A DNA stretch of 64,000 nt from Orbilia blumenaviensis (Eukaryota; Ascomycota; Orbiliomycetes; Orbiliales; Orbiliaceae), in the NCBI GenBank assembly GCA_036872755.1, contig JAVHNS010000008.1, forward strand, positions 434,001-498,000, written 5' to 3'. The notes beneath the pieces were generated by a model, which searched no databases, had not been told where the DNA came from, and worked only from the letters and a program-made list of their open reading frames with translations. Position 1 is the first letter of the stretch. Every line of letters starts with the position of its first letter. A program made the position numbers and the translations under genes. Below are positions 59,697 through 64,000 of this stretch, in pieces.

Positions 59697-61796
59697 ATGA
59701 GTCACGGTAATAAAATTTGGGCTCTCCTAATTGGCGTGGAGTCTTACTTCCCTGGGACGGAACGGTCCATCCAATATCCTAGATTGAACGGCTGCGTCCG
59801 TGATATAGAAGCTGTTGGGCAGTATCTACGGCAACTGGGCGTTAAGGACATTAAGACTCTTACAGCCTCTGGACACCCAACTCCGACCGAAAAACAGACA
59901 GAACTCCCGATTTACCAGAATATATTGCGTGAATTCAAATATATTACCGACAATGCCAGCCGTGGCGATATCGTGTATTTTCACTACTCTGGACACGGGA
60001 TCGGGCGGAACACGTCCGGGAGCGAGCAGGATACAAGCGGTGATAATATTACAGGGACTGCACTTGCATTGGCAGACGTCATGGCTGGGGGTGCATATCT
60101 CACAGGCTATCATTTAGGAGTGCTTGTCAAAAAGATGGTCAAGGGCAAAGGGTTACGGGTAACTGTAGTCCTGGATAGCTGCTTCTCCGGTCAGGGACTC
60201 CGTAGCAACATGAAATATACGATCCGATCTTGTCCAGGCAGTCAATTAGATAATTCAGTTTTACAAAGCGATAAGATTCTTGATGAGATAGTTGCTTCCA
60301 TCGATACGTCAATTGGGTCTTTAACCAGAAAAGCTCAGTTAAAACGTTCCTGGTGGTCAAGCCCTACGGGATGCACCGTGTTGACGGCTTGCCAGTTCGA
60401 CGAAGCTGCCAGCGAAGGCAATTTTCCTGGAGAGGATGGGCCACATGGCGTCCTGACATATTGGTTGCTTAGGGGACTCCAGCAAAATCCTTTCAGGCAG
60501 CGACCTACTCACGCGAAGCTCAAAGAATACGTCGCAACCAATATAACGCAAATGAAGCCGAGAATACGACAGTCGCCGGTACTTCATGGAGATGGGGACT
60601 ATGTTTTTCTGGGTAGCGAACTTGTCATTGAAAGACCAGTGGTTCGTATTCTGAGCCAGTACGAAGATTACATCGAATTAGATGTTGGAAAGGCTCAGGG
60701 AGTAGCAGTAGGGGCAGTTTATGATATTTATCCAGAATTCAACCAGACAGCCGGAACTGCATCTATTATACAAGCATGTATCGTAGATGTTTCTGATAAT
60801 CCCCCTTTTCGGGCTACGGCTGAGCTTGCTACAAGGGAACAGACGAGTATAGGCCCTACCATCGGAACAAAAAGCGCTGCTATCCTTCAGACGTGGGCCC
60901 TTCCTTCAGACACCTTTATTGATGTCTCATTACCTATCGAGCATAGGAACGAATCTCAGATCGAAAAGCTGAGGGACGAGATAGAGCAAACGCCGGGCTT
61001 AATTTTATTGGAGCAGAACACCACTTCCAAATCCTCATTCGCAGCTGTTGTTAATAGTTACAATGAATTCGAGGTTCTTGTTGACGGGAGACAGCTACCA
61101 AGAGTTCCAAGGATCTGCATTGAAGATGAGAAATGGATCCAAAAACTCTCCTATGTTTTCAACCATTTAGCACGATTTCAAGCGCTGAATGTTCTTCCCG
61201 ATGACTTTACCGCTGAGGCAATGCCCTCCGACTGGTTCATATATACAGCTAAGGCCATGAGCTCGGGGCCCATCCCCCAATCCAACGGAAAATACTTTGT
61301 TCAGGGCGGCAAACAGCTCATATTATCCCTCAAACTAAGTGAAACATGTCCTTTGGAATTTGTTTATGTTAGTTTCTACAACTTTAGCTCGGCTTGGGGG
61401 ATTCATAAAATTTACCCCGGGCCGGGTCAAGCCAGTGCAAAATTACCAAAGAAAAGATTGGAGAGATTCGGTATAACTGTGGATGTGCCTCCCGCATATA
61501 GTGAAGATGGCCCCGGAGAGATTGAAGATACAATCAGGGCTTTCATCTCTACCAATGAGGTCTCATGGGAAGAAATTATACTCCCTGACCTTCCTCTAGG
61601 AGAATCATCAATCCCAGATTGTTCGGCAAATGAATTTACTGTACTTTCTAGCGAGCACAATATATCGGAAGGACTTCAAAATGCTGGGCAAAATACGGCG
61701 TCGGCAAGAAATGTCAGATCTTTTATCGTGGCGGAGGATCGGCTCGGATTTTTAGACATTGTCATACAAACCACGAACGGACATACCTCTGGATAA
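59697..61796 (+). CDS. Caspase-like (peptidase C14) protein with long C-terminal extension
   Basis: This single-exon gene encodes 699 residues. The caspase domain (about 1-310) has IWALLIGVESYFPG, LNGCVRDIEAV, HYSGHG with catalytic His100, VVLDSCFSG with catalytic Cys162, VLTACQFDEAASEG and GVLTYWLLRGL. It lacks the Arg/Lys-specific p10 features of animal caspases and resembles fungal caspase-like and metacaspase proteins. The extension (about 310-699) has ELDVGKAQGVAVGAVYDIYP and later FYNFSSAWGIHKIYPGPGQ, which align in order with the paralogue at 54483. There is no signal peptide or membrane helix. Role unknown; regulated death or conflict defence is inference. Confidence 0.82.
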   Translation: MSHGNKIWALLIGVESYFPGTERSIQYPRLNGCVRDIEAVGQYLRQLGVKDIKTLTASGHPTPTEKQTELPIYQNILREFKYITDNASRGDIVYFHYSGHGIGRNTSGSEQDTSGDNITGTALALADVMAGGAYLTGYHLGVLVKKMVKGKGLRVTVVLDSCFSGQGLRSNMKYTIRSCPGSQLDNSVLQSDKILDEIVASIDTSIGSLTRKAQLKRSWWSSPTGCTVLTACQFDEAASEGNFPGEDGPHGVLTYWLLRGLQQNPFRQRPTHAKLKEYVATNITQMKPRIRQSPVLHGDGDYVFLGSELVIERPVVRILSQYEDYIELDVGKAQGVAVGAVYDIYPEFNQTAGTASIIQACIVDVSDNPPFRATAELATREQTSIGPTIGTKSAAILQTWALPSDTFIDVSLPIEHRNESQIEKLRDEIEQTPGLILLEQNTTSKSSFAAVVNSYNEFEVLVDGRQLPRVPRICIEDEKWIQKLSYVFNHLARFQALNVLPDDFTAEAMPSDWFIYTAKAMSSGPIPQSNGKYFVQGGKQLILSLKLSETCPLEFVYVSFYNFSSAWGIHKIYPGPGQASAKLPKKRLERFGITVDVPPAYSEDGPGEIEDTIRAFISTNEVSWEEIILPDLPLGESSIPDCSANEFTVLSSEHNISEGLQNAGQNTASARNVRSFIVAEDRLGFLDIVIQTTNGHTSG

Positions 61797-64000
61797 GATA
61801 TCGATCAATAGAGGAATAAATGGCTCCAGTCCGTGATGTAAGTCAATCACATGACGTTCGGATTTGAATGTTCATATCTCCAATTTAAATTGATCATGAT
61901 TTATCCGCAACTGTTTAAAGTGTCAAAGTGAAATGTCCCTTTTGTGAAGAATTCCGGGTAACAGCACAGTCAGTTTTCTACGAGACAAGTAGATGGTCAG
62001 TATGTATTACATTTGAACAACTGGTGCGGCCGGACTAGTTGGGCACCCTCAGGTTTGATCTTGATAGGCTACCATGTTGCCAGTACCTATTCTTAAACTT
62101 ATAAAGTACACCACACCTCCATAAACGTTCACACCAAATGGAAGGGAAGGAAAACACAGTCAATGATATCATGATGCAGACTAAGAAATGCAGATTAGGT
62201 GCAAGGAAAAAAAGGCAAGGTACTCTGCGATCAGAGACTGCCCTAGATGGAATCAAGCCCCATGGTTCTGATAAAGATTACACGTCAATAATACCCTAAG
62301 ATGTGATTTAAGTATTTGAGGTACACGCTGGGGCGCCTAGTATACAACCCGCATCGACGTAACACAGATCTTCCGATTCCGGGTGTTATAATCTTGTCAT
62401 GAGCTAAGTTGTGAATCACTTTTCGCCAAATAATTGGCTTCAGAGTATGCCAGGAATCTGTCTCAAACTGGTTATGAGATACCAATTGGCAATTAACGAT
62501 GCAATGCAGCTATCGGCCCGAAAACCTTCCCTGTATATAGTCGCACGCTGATGTGGCCACTATATTACGTATCAATGAAGCAAAAAGTCCAGGGTATAGC
62601 AGCGGCTAGAAGATAGTAGGACTAGTCTTGTAAAGCAAAACCGACTCTCGGCTGATAGATCTATAATTCACTTGGATAATACATCCGTAGATAGGTCTAT
62701 TTTAACTTGGAAATGTTAAGAAATACCACTTAGAACTTACGGATTCGCTACCAAGCCAAGGGGCTATAAAAATCGCCCACGTATTAAAGCGGGGTTAAAA
62801 CTTAATTTGTGAGTGCTGGTCATAAAATTCGGATAAATATTTTCCCTCCTTACCCTTCCATTTAGATATCTATCACTCTCGAGATCTGTACCCTTTTTAA
62901 CGATTCCCGACATTTCACGAGGATACGCGACGGACTTGTATCTCGAAGATTTCGAAAAGGAACAGCTTAACATCCTTCGATTATCGTCCAGGGTGATCAG
63001 ATGCCCCAGGTCTGCAGAAAAAAAGTTTGACCTTCGGAATTTAGTGTCTACTACCGAAAACATATTGTGTCTTAGATCTCGACTGCACGTTTGAAATAAG
63101 TACTAGTAGATATTCAAGGCAAATCTATATATTACAAGAGTCTCGTGCGCGGTTTACGACAGGTTACAGAGATCTAGAATCGTAATCGTCAAAACGACAA
63201 GTAAACTAGTATATACGCGTTATTGTTTAAAGCGATTCCGGGTACCGTTATTAATGGCAACTATATCCTGTCATGGTGCTACTCTATCTGACTAAGAAAC
63301 TTTGAGGACCTATGAGGCAACTGATCTCGTAAACCAGCCTCAACGAAAGCAACCACACCACATCATTACGAGGTATAGTCATTTGGTCTTGAGAGTAATT
63401 CATGCCTAGAGATGATACGCACATCTCATAATCCCGGCCCAGTGCGTTCTAAAATAGCACCGAGCCGAACTCTACGGAGCACATCTATTATCTCAAGAAC
63501 ATAGTTACCTGGTCTCAGCCCAGGCCTTTCGGCCAAAAGGGTTTGTGGCTCCCAAGCTTTACACTGTCTCATGGCCCGGCGCTAGTGACACCAGTCTGGG
63601 TAACTATAGTGATACATTGTACGCTTTTGGCTAAAATAGGAGACGGGGTGTTAGAGTCTTGTTCCATAGACCAGGGTATTGCAGTGTTAATGGACCTTTC
63701 GTACAGCTTTGGAAATTTATTAACTCTATTTCATAGGTTCTACTACTAGCTAACCCGAAGATATGCCGTAGCTTCGGATATTGTATGGAACACTATGCTG
63801 CGTTCTGCTAGGTGCATATGTACGTACACGTTTTTCCGGTTCGTAAGAGATATTTCCCCGCAGAAGTCTCACACCGTTCTTCGTAGCAATTCATATTTTC
63901 CTTATATTGCTGACTGAGTAATTGGGGATCGCATCGAGGAATTAGTATGTACCCCCAGATCTTTGCTATGCGTATATTCGTATGGCCGCTAGACAAGAAA
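61797..64000. other. Gene-free stretch to window end
   Basis: About 2.2 kb without a supported gene. Minus-strand frames at 62035-62256, 62285-62485 and 62764-63063 have no recognisable features. Gene content beyond the window is unknown. Confidence 0.35.

Overview
This window is nuclear DNA of a filamentous ascomycete (Pezizomycotina). The evidence is short GT-AG introns of about 50-200 nt, ATG starts, no operons, and orthologues typical of ascomycetes: TYW2/TRM12, Hub1, TVP15, CLP1, AP-3 beta and the EF-hand protein Ssp120. I cannot name the species. I saw no convincing tRNA, rRNA or CRISPR array. Where I could test spliced models, exon lengths summed to a multiple of three and phases matched.

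From 1 to about 44 kb the window is ordinary and gene-rich, with about 19 gene models. In order they are: an unknown basic protein (-), a six-exon coiled-coil protein (+), TYW2 (+), Ssp120 (-), a small PD-(D/E)XK-nuclease-like protein (+), a decayed CorA-like gene (-), Hub1 (+), TVP15 (+), CLP1 (+), a secreted beta-helix protein (+), an OTU deubiquitinase (+), thioredoxin (-), two unknown membrane proteins (-), a peroxisomal D-amino-acid oxidase (-), a modin-like protein (+), AP-3 beta (+), a small coiled-coil protein (-) and a GH16 glucanase (-). A 500-bp AT-rich island almost without C on the + strand lies at 33.3-33.8 kb.

From about 44 to 64 kb the window is gene-poor and accessory in character. 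Nearly everything recognisable there is a protease of the kind seen in programmed-death or conflict pathways. There is a trypsin-like serine protease (46.8-47.8 kb). There is a decayed CHAT-type caspase gene (49.3-50.4 kb) that keeps its His and Cys motifs but has several in-frame stops. Two paralogous caspase-fold (C14) proteins share the same long C-terminal extension: the first (54.5-56.6 kb) is broken by a one-base frameshift just after the catalytic Cys, and the second (59.7-61.8 kb) is intact. I read this as a fast-evolving island of caspase-clan genes with at least two inactivated members. A link to regulated cell death or allorecognition is inference only: no gasdermin-like, NLR or HET partner was recognised.
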